Source: Collinsella aerofaciens
GTDB lineage: Bacteria; Actinomycetota; Coriobacteriia; Coriobacteriales; Coriobacteriaceae
Direction of reading: 5' to 3'
NCBI RefSeq assembly: GCF_020181355.1
Contig: NZ_CP084004.1
Span: 1,984,001-2,048,000, forward strand
DNA: 64,000 bases
Below, one piece after another: positions 44,387 to 55,711 of the stretch. Position 1 is the first letter of the stretch, and the number at the start of each line of letters is the position of its first letter. The notes beneath the pieces were generated by a model. It searched no databases. It worked only from the letters and a program-made list of their open reading frames with translations, and had not been told where the DNA came from. The translations under genes were made by a program, and so were the position numbers.

Positions 44387-47035
44387 ATGGTGAAAAAGTC
44401 ACCGGAAAACACTACTCCCGCAATTGTGGACAACGTAGAGGCGCTTGAGGCTAAGCTCGCTCAGATGCGAGAGGCCCAGGCGCTTTTTGCTACGTACACG
44501 CAGGAGCAGGTCGACAAGATCTTCTATGAGGCCGCCATGGCCGCCAACAAGGCTCGTATCCCGTTGGCGAAAATGGCCATCGAGGAGACCGGCCGCGGCG
44601 TTCTTGAGGACAAGGTCATCAAGAACCACTACGCCGCAGAGTACATCTACAACGCTTACAAGAACACCAAGACCTGTGGTGTCCTGGAGCGCGACGAGGC
44701 TTACGGCATCACCAAGATCGCCGAGCCCATCGGCATCGTGGGCGCCGTCATCCCGACGACCAACCCCACCTCCACCGCAATCTTCAAGACGCTGATCAGC
44801 CTGAAGACCCGCAACGCCATCATCATCTCCCCGCACCCGGCTGCCGCCAAGTGCACCATCGCCGCCGCCAAGCTCGTGCTTGACGCCGCCGTCAAGGCTG
44901 GTGCCCCCGAGGGCATCATCGGCTGGGTCGATGTCCCCTCCATCGAGCTGACCAACATGGTCATGCGCGACGTCGACATCATCCTCGCCACCGGTGGCCC
45001 GGGCATGGTCAAGGCCGCCTACTCCTCGGGCAAGCCCGCCCTGGGCGTTGGCGCCGGTAACACCCCGGTCGTCATCGACGACACCGCCGACGTTCTGCTC
45101 GCAGTCAACTCCATCATCCACTCCAAGACCTTCGACAACGGCATGATCTGCGCTTCCGAGCAGTCCGTGACCGTCATCGACACCATCTACGACCAGGTCA
45201 AGGCCGAGTTCCAGAAGCGCGGCTGCTACTTCGTCAAGCAGGGTGCCGAGATGGAGGCCCTGCGTGCCGCCATGTTCAAGAACGGCGCCCTCGATCACCG
45301 CATCCCCGGCATGGCTGCCGCCAAGATCGCCGAGCTCGCCGGCATCGAGGTTCCCGCCAAGACTAAGATCCTGATCGCCGAGGTCACCTCCACCGACCCC
45401 GCCAAGGAGGAGTTCTCCCACGAGAAGCTCTCCCCGGTCCTGGCCATGTACCACGCCAAGGACTTCCAGGAGGCCGTCGACAAGGCCGAGCACCTGGTGC
45501 TCGCCGGTGGCCCGGGCCACACCGCCTCTCTGTACGTGCACCCCGCCCAGGCCGAGAAGATCAGCCTGTTCGAGCACGTCATGAAGGCCTGCCGCATCGT
45601 CATCAACACCCCGTCCTCGCACGGTGGCATCGGTGACCTGTACAACTTTGGCATGAAGCCGTCTCTGACCCTGGGCTGCGGCTCCTGGGGCGGCAACTCC
45701 GTCTCCGAGAACGTTGGGGTGAAGCACTTGATCAACGTTAAGACTGTGGCCGAGCGCCGTGAGAACATGCTGTGGTTCCGCGCTCCCGAGAAGGTCTACT
45801 TCAAGAAGGGTTCCACGCCCGTCGCCCTCGACGAGCTGGGCAACGTCATGGGCAAGAAGCGCGCCTTCATCGTTACCGACCAGTTCCTCTTCAAGAATGG
45901 CAACACCCGCGCCATCGAGGCCAAGCTCGACGAGATGGGCATCGCCCACGACTGCTTCTACGACGTCGAGCCCGATCCGTCGCTGCAGTGCGCACGTCGC
46001 GGCGCCAAGCAGATGGCTCTCTTTGAGCCGGACGTCATCATCGCCGTCGGCGGTGGCTCAGCTATGGACGCCGGCAAGATCATGTGGATGATGTACGAGC
46101 ACCCCGAGTGCAAGTTTGAGGACATGGCCATGGACTTCATGGACATCCGCAAGCGTATCTTCACCTTCCCCGAGATGGGCAAGAAGGCCTACTTCGTCGC
46201 CGTCCCGACCTCCTCGGGTACCGGCTCCGAGTGCACGCCGTTCGCCATCATCACCGACAAGGAGACCGGCATCAAGTGGCCGCTCGCCGACTACGCGCTG
46301 CTCCCCAACATGGCTATCGTCGACGCCGACAACTGCATGACCGCCCCGCGCGGCCTGACCGCTGCCTCCGGCATCGACGTCATGACCCACGCCATCGAGT
46401 CCTACGTCTCCATCATGGCTTCCGACTACACCAAGGGCCTCTCCGAGCGCGCTGCCAAGCTCGTCTTTGAGAACCTGCCCTCCAGCTTCACGAACGGCGC
46501 CAAGGACCCGCACGCCCGCGAGGAGATGCACAACGCCTCCTGCATGGCCGGTATGGCCTTCGCCAACGCCTTCCTGGGCCTCAACCACTCCATGGCTCAC
46601 AAGCTCGGCGCTTTCCATCACCTGCCCCACGGCATCGCTAACGCCGTCATCCTGACCCGCGTCATGCGCTACAACGCCGCCGAGGCTCCCGTCAAGATGG
46701 GTACCTTCTCCCAGTATCCTTACCCCAACGCGCTGCACAACTACGCCGAGATGGCCAAGTACTGCGGTATCGAGGGCAAGGACGACAAGGAGGTCTTCGA
46801 GAACTTCATCACGAAGCTCGAGGAGCTCAAGGACTTCATCGGTGTCAAGAAGACCATCGCCGACTACGGTGTTGACGAGCAGTACTTCCTCGACACCCTC
46901 GACGAGATGACCGAGCAGGCATTCAACGACCAGTGCACCGGCGCTAACCCGCGCTACCCGCTCATGAGCGAGATCAAGGAGCTCTACCTGGACGCCTACT
47001 ACGGCCGCGAGCCCCAGGACTACGCCGTCTGCTAG
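44387..47035 (+). CDS. adhE: Bifunctional acetaldehyde-CoA/alcohol dehydrogenase
   Basis: Fermentative enzyme reducing acetyl-CoA through acetaldehyde to ethanol with two NADH; it usually forms spirosomes. Residues about 1-445 are the aldehyde dehydrogenase half, with GVGAGNTPVVID and the catalytic-cysteine region FDNGMICASEQS. Residues about 460-882 are the iron alcohol dehydrogenase half, with GGGSAMDAGK, PTSSGTGSE, DVMTHAIE and NHSMAHKLGAFHHLPHG (iron ligands). It has 882 aa. ATG 44387 has AAGGAG upstream. Codons are strongly C-ending, suggesting high expression. Confidence 0.97.
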   Translation: MVKKSPENTTPAIVDNVEALEAKLAQMREAQALFATYTQEQVDKIFYEAAMAANKARIPLAKMAIEETGRGVLEDKVIKNHYAAEYIYNAYKNTKTCGVLERDEAYGITKIAEPIGIVGAVIPTTNPTSTAIFKTLISLKTRNAIIISPHPAAAKCTIAAAKLVLDAAVKAGAPEGIIGWVDVPSIELTNMVMRDVDIILATGGPGMVKAAYSSGKPALGVGAGNTPVVIDDTADVLLAVNSIIHSKTFDNGMICASEQSVTVIDTIYDQVKAEFQKRGCYFVKQGAEMEALRAAMFKNGALDHRIPGMAAAKIAELAGIEVPAKTKILIAEVTSTDPAKEEFSHEKLSPVLAMYHAKDFQEAVDKAEHLVLAGGPGHTASLYVHPAQAEKISLFEHVMKACRIVINTPSSHGGIGDLYNFGMKPSLTLGCGSWGGNSVSENVGVKHLINVKTVAERRENMLWFRAPEKVYFKKGSTPVALDELGNVMGKKRAFIVTDQFLFKNGNTRAIEAKLDEMGIAHDCFYDVEPDPSLQCARRGAKQMALFEPDVIIAVGGGSAMDAGKIMWMMYEHPECKFEDMAMDFMDIRKRIFTFPEMGKKAYFVAVPTSSGTGSECTPFAIITDKETGIKWPLADYALLPNMAIVDADNCMTAPRGLTAASGIDVMTHAIESYVSIMASDYTKGLSERAAKLVFENLPSSFTNGAKDPHAREEMHNASCMAGMAFANAFLGLNHSMAHKLGAFHHLPHGIANAVILTRVMRYNAAEAPVKMGTFSQYPYPNALHNYAEMAKYCGIEGKDDKEVFENFITKLEELKDFIGVKKTIADYGVDEQYFLDTLDEMTEQAFNDQCTGANPRYPLMSEIKELYLDAYYGREPQDYAVC

Positions 47036-47054
47036 TTTTTTAGCACGGTTTTTT

Positions 47055-47096
47055 GCGGCGGGGGTGCACGGGTGTTTCACACACCCCCGCCGTCGC
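47055..47096 (+). terminator. Hairpin after adhE
   Basis: GGCGGGGGTG / CACCCCCGCC, a 10-bp GC stem with a 15-nt loop, 20 nt after the adhE stop. It has no long T tract, so partial read-through to the kinase gene is likely. Confidence 0.55.
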
Positions 47097-47125
47097 TTCT
47101 ATCGCATCGTTGAAAGGATGCAACC

Positions 47126-47890
47126 ATGCTGCTACCCGATTCCAAGACCGAGCTCGTCCGCCGTGGCAACAAGGTCGTTTACGACCTGGGCGACAAGATC
47201 GTCAAGGTCTTTAACGAGACCAAGCCTGTCTCCGACGTGTTCAACGAGGCTTTGAATCTTGCCCGCATCAATGAGTGCGGCATCCGCAGCCCCAAGGCTC
47301 TCGAGGTTTCCCAGCTCGAGAACGCCAACGGCTGGGCGCTCGTGACCGAGAAGGTTCCGGGCACCACCCTTGCCGAGAAGATGACTGCCGAGCCCCAGCG
47401 CTTCGGTGAGTACCTCGAGATGTTCGTCGACCTCCAGATCGAGATCCACGGCTACACCTCCCCGCTGCTCAACCGTCAGCGCGACAAGTTCGCCCGCATG
47501 ATCGACAGCCTTGATCAGCTCAATGCCACCACGCGTTACAACCTTCAGGAGCGTCTGGACGGTATGACCAAGGAGTTCAAGGTCTGCCACGGCGACTTCA
47601 ACCCCTCCAACGTCATCGTCGGCGACGACGGCCAGCTCTATGTGTGCGACTGGGCACACGCTACCCAGGGCTCCCCTGCTGCCGACGTTGCCACCACCTA
47701 CCTGCTCTTTGCCCTCAACAGCAAGGACCAGGCCGAGGCTTATCTGGAGCTCTACTGCGACCGCGCCGACATGCCCATGCAGGTCGTGCGTCAGTGGACG
47801 AGCATCGTCGCCGCCTCCGAGCTCGCTCGTAAGCGCAACGTGAACGATGAGTTCCTGAAGAACTGGATCGACGTCGTCGATTATCAGTAA
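47126..47890 (+). CDS. APH-fold phosphotransferase of unknown substrate
   Basis: A 254-residue protein kinase-like/aminoglycoside phosphotransferase fold. It shows the catalytic HGDFNPSNV near residue 155 and the metal-binding CDWAHAT near 174. The N-lobe carries NKVVYDLGDKIVKVF. Several relatives are choline, fructosamine or small-molecule kinases; drug resistance is not implied. ATG 47126 has AAAGGA 7 nt upstream. Its position 90 nt after adhE, same strand, suggests partial co-transcription. The substrate cannot be told. Confidence 0.8.
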   Translation: MLLPDSKTELVRRGNKVVYDLGDKIVKVFNETKPVSDVFNEALNLARINECGIRSPKALEVSQLENANGWALVTEKVPGTTLAEKMTAEPQRFGEYLEMFVDLQIEIHGYTSPLLNRQRDKFARMIDSLDQLNATTRYNLQERLDGMTKEFKVCHGDFNPSNVIVGDDGQLYVCDWAHATQGSPAADVATTYLLFALNSKDQAEAYLELYCDRADMPMQVVRQWTSIVAASELARKRNVNDEFLKNWIDVVDYQ

Positions 47891-47922
47891 TATCTGAGCG
47901 ATTTATTTCGCATCGGAGGCAC

Positions 47923-47965
47923 AAAGGAAACCCCGCAGCTCGCATGGGCTGTGGGGTTTCCTTTT
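47923..47965 (+). terminator. Terminator after the kinase gene
   Basis: AAAGGAAACCCCGCAGC / GCTGTGGGGTTTCCTTT stem (one G-U) with a T-rich end, 32 nt after the stop. Confidence 0.85.
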
Positions 47966-47988
47966 AGCGATTGAGTACGCCGACAAGA

Positions 47989-48038
47989 TAAAAGGACGGC
48001 CCCGCATCTCCCCTATCTGGAGAAATGCGGGGCCGTCC
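47989..48038 (-). terminator. proS terminator
   Basis: Minus-strand stem GGACGGCCCCGCAT / ATGCGGGGCCGTCC followed by TTTTAT, about 30 nt after the proS stop. It faces the kinase terminator. Confidence 0.88.
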
Positions 48039-48068
48039 CGTATATCGAACTACAAGCGAAATCGCCGA

Positions 48069-49790
<1,722 letters not shown>

Positions 49791-50873
49791 TTATTTCTCC
49801 TCAATAAGCTTGTCGACCTCGGCCATAAGCGCGTCGACAATTTGGTCCTCAGCTACTTTACCAATGATCTGGCCATGCGAAAAGAGCAGGGCCTGACCAC
49901 GTCCGCAAGCAACGCCCAGGTCGGCATCAGAAGCCTCACCGGGGCCATTAACGGCACATCCCATCACGGCGATGGAAAGCGGCGCGGAATAGTTCTTCAG
50001 TCGCTCGGTAACCTCCTCGGCGATGGGAATGAGGTTGACCTGGCAACGAGCGCACGTGGGACACGAGACGATCTCGGGACCACGGCGGCGCAGGCCCAGC
50101 GACTGCAGGATACCCCAGGCGACCGGCGGCTCCTCGACCGGATCGGCCGTGAGCGAGACGCGCATGGTGTCACCGATACCCTCAGACAGCAGAATACCAA
50201 GGCCCACCGAGCTCTTAATGGTGCCCTGAAGCTTGGTACCCGCCTCGGTTACGCCCAGGTGAAGCGGAACGTGGGGAATCTCACGCGACAGGGCTCGATA
50301 GGTATCAAGCGTCGTTTGCACGCTATGGGCCTTAGCCGAAAGCACGATGTTCGTAAAGCCGCGGTCTTCAAAATGCTTGACGAAACGCTCGCTCGACATC
50401 ACGAGCTTTTCGGGCTGCGAAAGATTGTCGCGCTCGGCAATATCCTGCTCGAGCGAGCCGGCGTTCACACCGATACGGATCGCGCACCCGGCAGCGCCCG
50501 CAGCATCGATCACTGCATCGACCTTGGCCCAATCGCCGATGTTGCCGGGATTAATGCGGAGCTTGGCGGCACCCGCCTCAACGGCGCCAATGGCGAGCTT
50601 ATGGTTAAAGTGGATATCGGCAACGATCGGCACCGGCGACTCGGCACAGATGGTGCGAAAACCCTCAAGCGCGGCCTCGGTGGGCACACTCACGCGCACG
50701 ATATCGCAACCGGCTTGCGCCAACGCGCGCACTTGCGCAAGCGTTGCCTGGACATCAGCGGTATCGGTGCAGGTCATGGATTGGACCACCACCGGCGCGC
50801 CGCCACCGATCTGCACGCCGCCCACATGCACGGGGCGCGTCAGCTCGCGCGGCAAAGGATGGGATAAAGACAA
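49791..50873 (-). CDS. ispG: 4-hydroxy-3-methylbut-2-en-1-yl diphosphate synthase
   Basis: Fe-S enzyme of the MEP isoprenoid pathway. It has VVVQSMTCTDTAD near residue 30, LRINPGNIGD, and a C-terminal cluster region, SCPTCARCQVNL and MGCAVNGPGEA. It has about 360 aa. The start is probably TTG 50873, with GGGGAG 8 nt upstream; GTG 50882 is too close to that site. It follows rseP by 13 nt. Confidence 0.94.
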   Translation of the reverse strand: MSLSHPLPRELTRPVHVGGVQIGGGAPVVVQSMTCTDTADVQATLAQVRALAQAGCDIVRVSVPTEAALEGFRTICAESPVPIVADIHFNHKLAIGAVEAGAAKLRINPGNIGDWAKVDAVIDAAGAAGCAIRIGVNAGSLEQDIAERDNLSQPEKLVMSSERFVKHFEDRGFTNIVLSAKAHSVQTTLDTYRALSREIPHVPLHLGVTEAGTKLQGTIKSSVGLGILLSEGIGDTMRVSLTADPVEEPPVAWGILQSLGLRRRGPEIVSCPTCARCQVNLIPIAEEVTERLKNYSAPLSIAVMGCAVNGPGEASDADLGVACGRGQALLFSHGQIIGKVAEDQIVDALMAEVDKLIEEK

Positions 50874-50886
50874 TCCAAGCACTCCC

Positions 50887-52248
50887 CTACAGAATAAATC
50901 GAAGGATGTCGGAACGAAGCATGTAGATAAACAGCAGCGCAAAGAGCGCGATGCCCACATAGCTCACGATCGTCTGGACCTTGAGCGGAAGCTCGCGGCC
51001 CGCAATCTTTTGAATGATCTCGATGACCAGCTTGCCGCCATCGAGCGGTGGGATGGGCAGCAGGTTCATAAAGCCAAGCGAGAACGAAATGAGGGCGGCA
51101 AACGAGAGGAACGTGGCAGGGCCGGCAGCAGCGGCCTGTGAGGACATAACGCTAATACCCACAATCGAAGAAGACTGATCGAGAATCTCCATCGTATGCT
51201 GCGGCTGGAGCAGGCGCATCACGCCCTCCGCTGTCTGCACGACATAGGAGAACGACAGGCGAGCCGACGTGATGGGATCCAAATGGACCACCTGCGTAGA
51301 GGCGTACACACCTAGGCGCTCGTCCTCCTTGAGCGCGACCGAGGTCGAAAGATTCTTGCCGTCGCGCTGATACTCAATGGCGATATCGTCCTTGCCGGCG
51401 GCCGCTCCGATCGCATCGTACACGTCCATCCAGGAAGAGCACGACATGCCATCGACACTAAGAATCGCGTCGCCGGCCTCGATGCCCGCCTTGGCAGCAA
51501 TGGAGCCCTCGTCGACCTGACCGATCACATTGCTATCGACCGGCACCGAAACACCGGCGATAGAGTAGATGCTCATCAACAGCAAAAAGCCCGTCAGGAT
51601 ATTGACGACAATGCCCGCGAGCAACATAAAGGCGCGCTTGAGAAAACCCTGGCCAAGATAGGTGTGCGAGCGCTCTTGCGCAAGGAACTCGGCCTCGCCG
51701 CACGGCAGCTCCCACACATCGCCCTCGGCAGTTGAATATTCGCGATCGAAACGGCGGCCGTCAAAGGTGGTGTAACCCGCCGCGTCTCGCGGCAGCGTCT
51801 GATACTTGGTGGGATAGTAGCTCGGCGAGGGCTTCTCCCCTTCCTCATACCAAGGCGCGATAGAGCCCCAACCCAAGAGCAAGGCGCATGCCTCGAGCAC
51901 AACCTCCTCGGATAGCTCGAGCTCGGCGGCAAGGTCGGCCACGGTCACGCGACCATGACGATAGATAGCCGCGAGCACGCGATCGGCACACGAGACGTCG
52001 GTCGGATCCATACCGCAGATGGCAGCGTAGCCGCCCAGCAGCAGCGGGGTCACGCCAAACTTGGTTCCAATGCGACGCGACGTGTAATGGATGTCAAAGC
52101 GGCACGGCAGGCCCAAAAAGAACTCGGTCACGCGGACGCCGCAGGCACGCGCCGCCAAAAAGTGGCCGCCCTCGTGCAAAAACACAAGGACGGAAAGCAT
52201 CAGCAGGCCCCAAAAGACCGATGAGAGAACGCTCAGAACAGTATCCAT
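50887..52248 (-). CDS. rseP: Site-2 metalloprotease RseP/RasP with inserted domain
   Basis: Intramembrane zinc protease. The active site LHEGGHF lies at 24-30 in the first helix, a PDZ domain near 240-320, and NLLPIPPLDGG (third ligand) near 400. Between residues about 82 and 195 is an extra segment. Its first part, DRVLAAIYRHGRVTVADLAAELELSEEVVLEA, looks like a winged helix. The segment sits before the second transmembrane helix and would be on the cytoplasmic side. It has 453 aa. ATG 52248 has no strong ribosome site; TTG 52263 is an alternative. Confidence 0.9.
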   Translation of the reverse strand: MDTVLSVLSSVFWGLLMLSVLVFLHEGGHFLAARACGVRVTEFFLGLPCRFDIHYTSRRIGTKFGVTPLLLGGYAAICGMDPTDVSCADRVLAAIYRHGRVTVADLAAELELSEEVVLEACALLLGWGSIAPWYEEGEKPSPSYYPTKYQTLPRDAAGYTTFDGRRFDREYSTAEGDVWELPCGEAEFLAQERSHTYLGQGFLKRAFMLLAGIVVNILTGFLLLMSIYSIAGVSVPVDSNVIGQVDEGSIAAKAGIEAGDAILSVDGMSCSSWMDVYDAIGAAAGKDDIAIEYQRDGKNLSTSVALKEDERLGVYASTQVVHLDPITSARLSFSYVVQTAEGVMRLLQPQHTMEILDQSSSIVGISVMSSQAAAAGPATFLSFAALISFSLGFMNLLPIPPLDGGKLVIEIIQKIAGRELPLKVQTIVSYVGIALFALLFIYMLRSDILRFIL

Positions 52249-52272
52249 AAATCGAAAAAGCAATCCTTATGA

Positions 52273-53460
52273 TTAGGAATGGGTTGCGGCAAGCACCAGC
52301 GAGGCCTTTTCGCGCGCCCAGGCATCGATGTCGTGAAGCTGCTCAAACGAGGTAACCGCCTGCGCGTCATGCGCATCCATGCAGGATTCCACAACGCGGT
52401 CGATATCGGTAAAGCTGCAGCCGTCGTGTAAGAACGCATCGACCGCGACCTCATTGGCCGCATTAAGCACGCACGGCATGGTGCCGCCCGTCTTGCCGGC
52501 ACGCTCGGCCAGCGCCAGGCAGCGGAACGTGTCCATATCGGCGGCATCAAAGGTAAGCTGCCCCAGCTCACGAAAATCGAGACGAGGCGCCGGCGTATCC
52601 CAACGCTCGGGATACGAGAAGGCAAACTGGATGGGAATGCGCATATCGGAGGCGCCAAGGTGTGCCATCACGGAGCCGTCGGCATACTCGACCATCGAGT
52701 GAATCTTTGACTGGCGCTGCACGACCACGTTGATAAAGTCAAGGTCGCAACCGAACAGGTGCATCGCCTCGATACGCTCCAGGCCCTTGTTCATGAGGGT
52801 GGCGGAGTCGATCGTGATCTTAGCGCCCATGGCCCACGTGGGATGTGCCAGCGCATCGGCGCGTGTCACGCAATCGAGCTCATCGCGCGTACGGCCAAAG
52901 AACGGACCACCCGAGCAGGTGAGCCAAATGCAGTGGGCCTCGCGCGGATTCTCCCCCAGATAACACTGGTAGATGGCGGAGTGCTCGGAGTCGACCGGAA
53001 TGAGCTGACCCGGCTGCGCCAGCGGCATCAGCAGGTCGCCACCGACAACGAGGGACTCCTTGTTAGCAAGTGCAAGACGCTTGTTCGAGGTCAGGGCCGC
53101 ATGGCTCGCTTCGAGCCCGGCAGCGCCCACAATGGCAACAAGCACACAGTCGACATCATCGCGACGTGCGAGCTCACAAACCGCCTGCGCACCAACACCG
53201 AGCTCCGTGCCCTCGGGCAGCTCCTGCAGCACAGCGTCCGCACCGTGGGCGGCGTCGGCAACGGCAACGGCCGGAACCGAGAACTCGCGGGCGGCGGCAA
53301 CGAGCTCCGAGGTGCTGGAATTGACGGACAGCGCCGTTACCCGCAGTCGATCGGCATGCTGGCGACACACATCGAGTGCCTGGGTGCCGATAGATCCCGT
53401 ACAGCCCAGAATGGCAACACGAAGGCGTCCATCGGAGCCATACGTCGTCTGGAATGACAT
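52273..53460 (-). CDS. dxr: 1-deoxy-D-xylulose 5-phosphate reductoisomerase
   Basis: NADPH enzyme forming MEP. It has the N-terminal nucleotide fold VAILGCTGSIGTQALDV, NKESLVVGGD near 125, DSEHSAIYQCY, and TCSGGPF. It has 395 aa. ATG 53460 overlaps the cdsA stop by 1 nt (TAATG), so translation is coupled. Confidence 0.96.
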   Translation of the reverse strand: MSFQTTYGSDGRLRVAILGCTGSIGTQALDVCRQHADRLRVTALSVNSSTSELVAAAREFSVPAVAVADAAHGADAVLQELPEGTELGVGAQAVCELARRDDVDCVLVAIVGAAGLEASHAALTSNKRLALANKESLVVGGDLLMPLAQPGQLIPVDSEHSAIYQCYLGENPREAHCIWLTCSGGPFFGRTRDELDCVTRADALAHPTWAMGAKITIDSATLMNKGLERIEAMHLFGCDLDFINVVVQRQSKIHSMVEYADGSVMAHLGASDMRIPIQFAFSYPERWDTPAPRLDFRELGQLTFDAADMDTFRCLALAERAGKTGGTMPCVLNAANEVAVDAFLHDGCSFTDIDRVVESCMDAHDAQAVTSFEQLHDIDAWAREKASLVLAATHS

Positions 53461-54374
53461 TACAGCACGCCTCCGATCATCAAAAGCAGCTGCGCGGTAA
53501 TGCAGCCAAAGATAAGCGAATCGCTACGATCGAGCATGCCGCCATGGCCCGGAATAAGGTTTCCGGAATCCTTGACGCCCACGCCACGCTTGATGCGCGA
53601 CTCGATGAGGTCGCCGATAACGCCCAGGATGGACACGACTACGCCGCACAGCAGCGCATAGGGCAAGCTCAGCTTATAGAAATGCGTCGCCCACAAAATG
53701 AGCCAGATGAGCACCGATCCCAAGATGCCGCCGAAAAAGCCTTCCCAGCTCTTTTTGGGAGAAATCTTGGGGACCATCTTGTGCTTGCCGATACGACTAC
53801 CCACGATATAGGCGAACGAATCGGAGACCCAGAGAGACGCGCAAACACCCACCGAAAGCAGGGCGCCGGCAAAACCGGGCACGGCATCGCGCAGCAACAC
53901 GATGGCCGACAGCATAAAACCGGTGTAGATGGGACCCATGAGCGTCACGGCTACATCGGATATGCGGGTACGCGGCGACCAGACATACCAAATGCCCACC
54001 GCAAGCATCAGAGCAAAAAGCAGGGCATTCAAAAGCATCGAGTCGCCCAGTGCCGAGAGCGGAAAGAGCACGGCGGCAGCGATACCCAGGCGCTCGTTGG
54101 CCATTTTGCCATCGAGTTTCGTCATGCGGAAGAACTCATAGCAGCACAAGCCGCTCATGACGGACACAAAAATAGCCGTAGGCACGATACCCAAAACCAG
54201 ACACAGGATAAAGACGACGGCATAGACGATACCGGCAGCAGCACGGGTAATAAAACCAGCCAGCCATGAGCCGCTGCCGCCCTTCGCAGCCGGTGCCTTG
54301 GAAGCAGCGGCCCTGCGCACAGGTGTCGAAGAGGCAGGCGCCTTGGGAGCAGTTGCCTTAGGACGATCAGACAC
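53460..54374 (-). CDS. cdsA: Phosphatidate cytidylyltransferase
   Basis: Membrane enzyme making CDP-diacylglycerol, the substrate of PgsA. It has about seven hydrophobic helices and the signature VSDSFAYIVGSRIGKHKMVPKISPKKSWEGFFGG...GDLIESRIKRGVGVKD across residues about 185-280. An Ala/Pro/Lys-rich N-terminus (1-35) is extra. It has 304 aa; GTG 54374. Confidence 0.95.
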   Translation of the reverse strand: MSDRPKATAPKAPASSTPVRRAAASKAPAAKGGSGSWLAGFITRAAAGIVYAVVFILCLVLGIVPTAIFVSVMSGLCCYEFFRMTKLDGKMANERLGIAAAVLFPLSALGDSMLLNALLFALMLAVGIWYVWSPRTRISDVAVTLMGPIYTGFMLSAIVLLRDAVPGFAGALLSVGVCASLWVSDSFAYIVGSRIGKHKMVPKISPKKSWEGFFGGILGSVLIWLILWATHFYKLSLPYALLCGVVVSILGVIGDLIESRIKRGVGVKDSGNLIPGHGGMLDRSDSLIFGCITAQLLLMIGGVL

Positions 54375-54376
54375 GA

Positions 54377-55171
54377 TTAAGCCTCCTCGGTCTTACTCAA
54401 TCCACCAAACCTACGGTCGCGGCCCTGATAAGCCAAGATAGCCTCAACAAGACCCCAGCGATCAAAGTCGGGCCAATAGGTATCGGTGACATAAAACTCG
54501 GCATAAGCGACCTGCCACAGCAGATAGTTCGAAAGGCGCAGCTCGCCCGAGGTACGAATAACGAGCTCGGGATCGGGAAGACCGGCGGTGTACAGGTGCG
54601 ACGCCACCATATCGTCATCAATTGCGGCAGGGTCAATCTTACCGGCGGCCGCATCGAAGGCGAGCTGACGGGCAGCGCGCGTGATCTCGGCACGGGCACC
54701 ATAGTTAACGGCGAGCGCCAGGGTCATACCGGTATGGTCTGCACACTCGGCAAGACCGCGCTCAAAGACATCACGGGTCTTCTTGGGCAACGCAGAAATG
54801 TCACCCAAAAACACAACGCGCACGTTTTCGCGCTTCAGCAACGGCAGTTCGTCGATAAACGTCTTGGCAAACAAATGCATGAGAACGTTGACCTCGTGCT
54901 GCGGGCGATTCCAGTTTTCGGTAGAAAACGCATAGGCCGAAAGCACGTCGACGCCCAGGCGCACGCAGGCGGTAATAATCTCGCGCAGAGAGACGATACC
55001 GGCCTTGTGACCCTCGGTGCGGGCAAGACCGCGCGCCGTGGCCCAACGGCCGTTGCCGTCCATGATGCACGAGATATGGCGCGGAATGTTATTGAGGTCT
55101 AGGTCGGAAAAACCGACGCCCGCAGGGGCGTCGGCAAAGTACTCGACCAGTTTATGCTCGTCGTATTGCAC
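54377..55171 (-). CDS. uppS: Undecaprenyl diphosphate synthase
   Basis: Makes the C55 lipid carrier for peptidoglycan. It has ISCIMDGNGRWATARGL near residue 34 (catalytic Asp), HKAGIVSLREII, SAYAFSTENWNRP, and the late DPELVIRTSGELRLSNYLLWQ. It has 264 aa. GTG 55171 is 1 nt after the frr stop. Confidence 0.95.
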   Translation of the reverse strand: MQYDEHKLVEYFADAPAGVGFSDLDLNNIPRHISCIMDGNGRWATARGLARTEGHKAGIVSLREIITACVRLGVDVLSAYAFSTENWNRPQHEVNVLMHLFAKTFIDELPLLKRENVRVVFLGDISALPKKTRDVFERGLAECADHTGMTLALAVNYGARAEITRAARQLAFDAAAGKIDPAAIDDDMVASHLYTAGLPDPELVIRTSGELRLSNYLLWQVAYAEFYVTDTYWPDFDRWGLVEAILAYQGRDRRFGGLSKTEEA

Positions 55172-55172
55172 C

Positions 55173-55709
55173 TTAGATCTCCATGACCTCGGCTTCTTTT
55201 TCCTTCAGAAGCTCCTCGACCTTGGCAACATACTCGTCGGTATGCTTCTGAACCTTGGCCTGCTCGCGACGAACATCGTCCTCGGTAAGCTCCTCGTCGC
55301 GCTCGAGTTTGTTGTTAAAGTCGCGACGGATGTTGCGGATAGAGACCTTGGCCTGCTCGGCGTACTCGCGGCACTCCTTAACGAGCTCGCGACGACGCTC
55401 CTCGGTGGGAGCCGGGAACGGCAGACGCACGACGGTACCATCAGAGTTGGGGGTAATGCCCAGGTCGGAGGCACTGATGGCCTTAACGATGGCGTTGATG
55501 AGCGCCTTGTCCCACGGCTCGATGAGCAGCATGTGGGCCTCGGGGGTCTTGACGGCGGCAACCTGCGTGACCGGCGTGGGAACACCGTAGTAATCGACGG
55601 TGATGTCGGACAGAATGTTGGCGCTGGCGCGGCCGGTGCGAACCTTGGAGAAGTTATGCTTGAGGGACTCGAGCGACTTGTCCATGTGGGCGGTGATGTT
55701 CTCTGCCAT
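55173..55709 (-). CDS. frr: Ribosome recycling factor
   Basis: Splits post-termination ribosomes with EF-G. The 178-aa protein has KHNFSKVRTGRASANILSDI and VRLPFPAPTEERRRELVKE. ATG 55709 is 2 nt after the pyrH stop. pyrH-frr is the usual pair. Confidence 0.95.
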   Translation of the reverse strand: MAENITAHMDKSLESLKHNFSKVRTGRASANILSDITVDYYGVPTPVTQVAAVKTPEAHMLLIEPWDKALINAIVKAISASDLGITPNSDGTVVRLPFPAPTEERRRELVKECREYAEQAKVSIRNIRRDFNNKLERDEELTEDDVRREQAKVQKHTDEYVAKVEELLKEKEAEVMEI

Positions 55710-55711
55710 GC

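Noticed and set aside
47126-47890. The APH-fold gene as an aminoglycoside resistance gene
   Set aside because: Only the general kinase motifs are visible; context is fermentation and there are no signs of transfer, so a resistance call is not supported.
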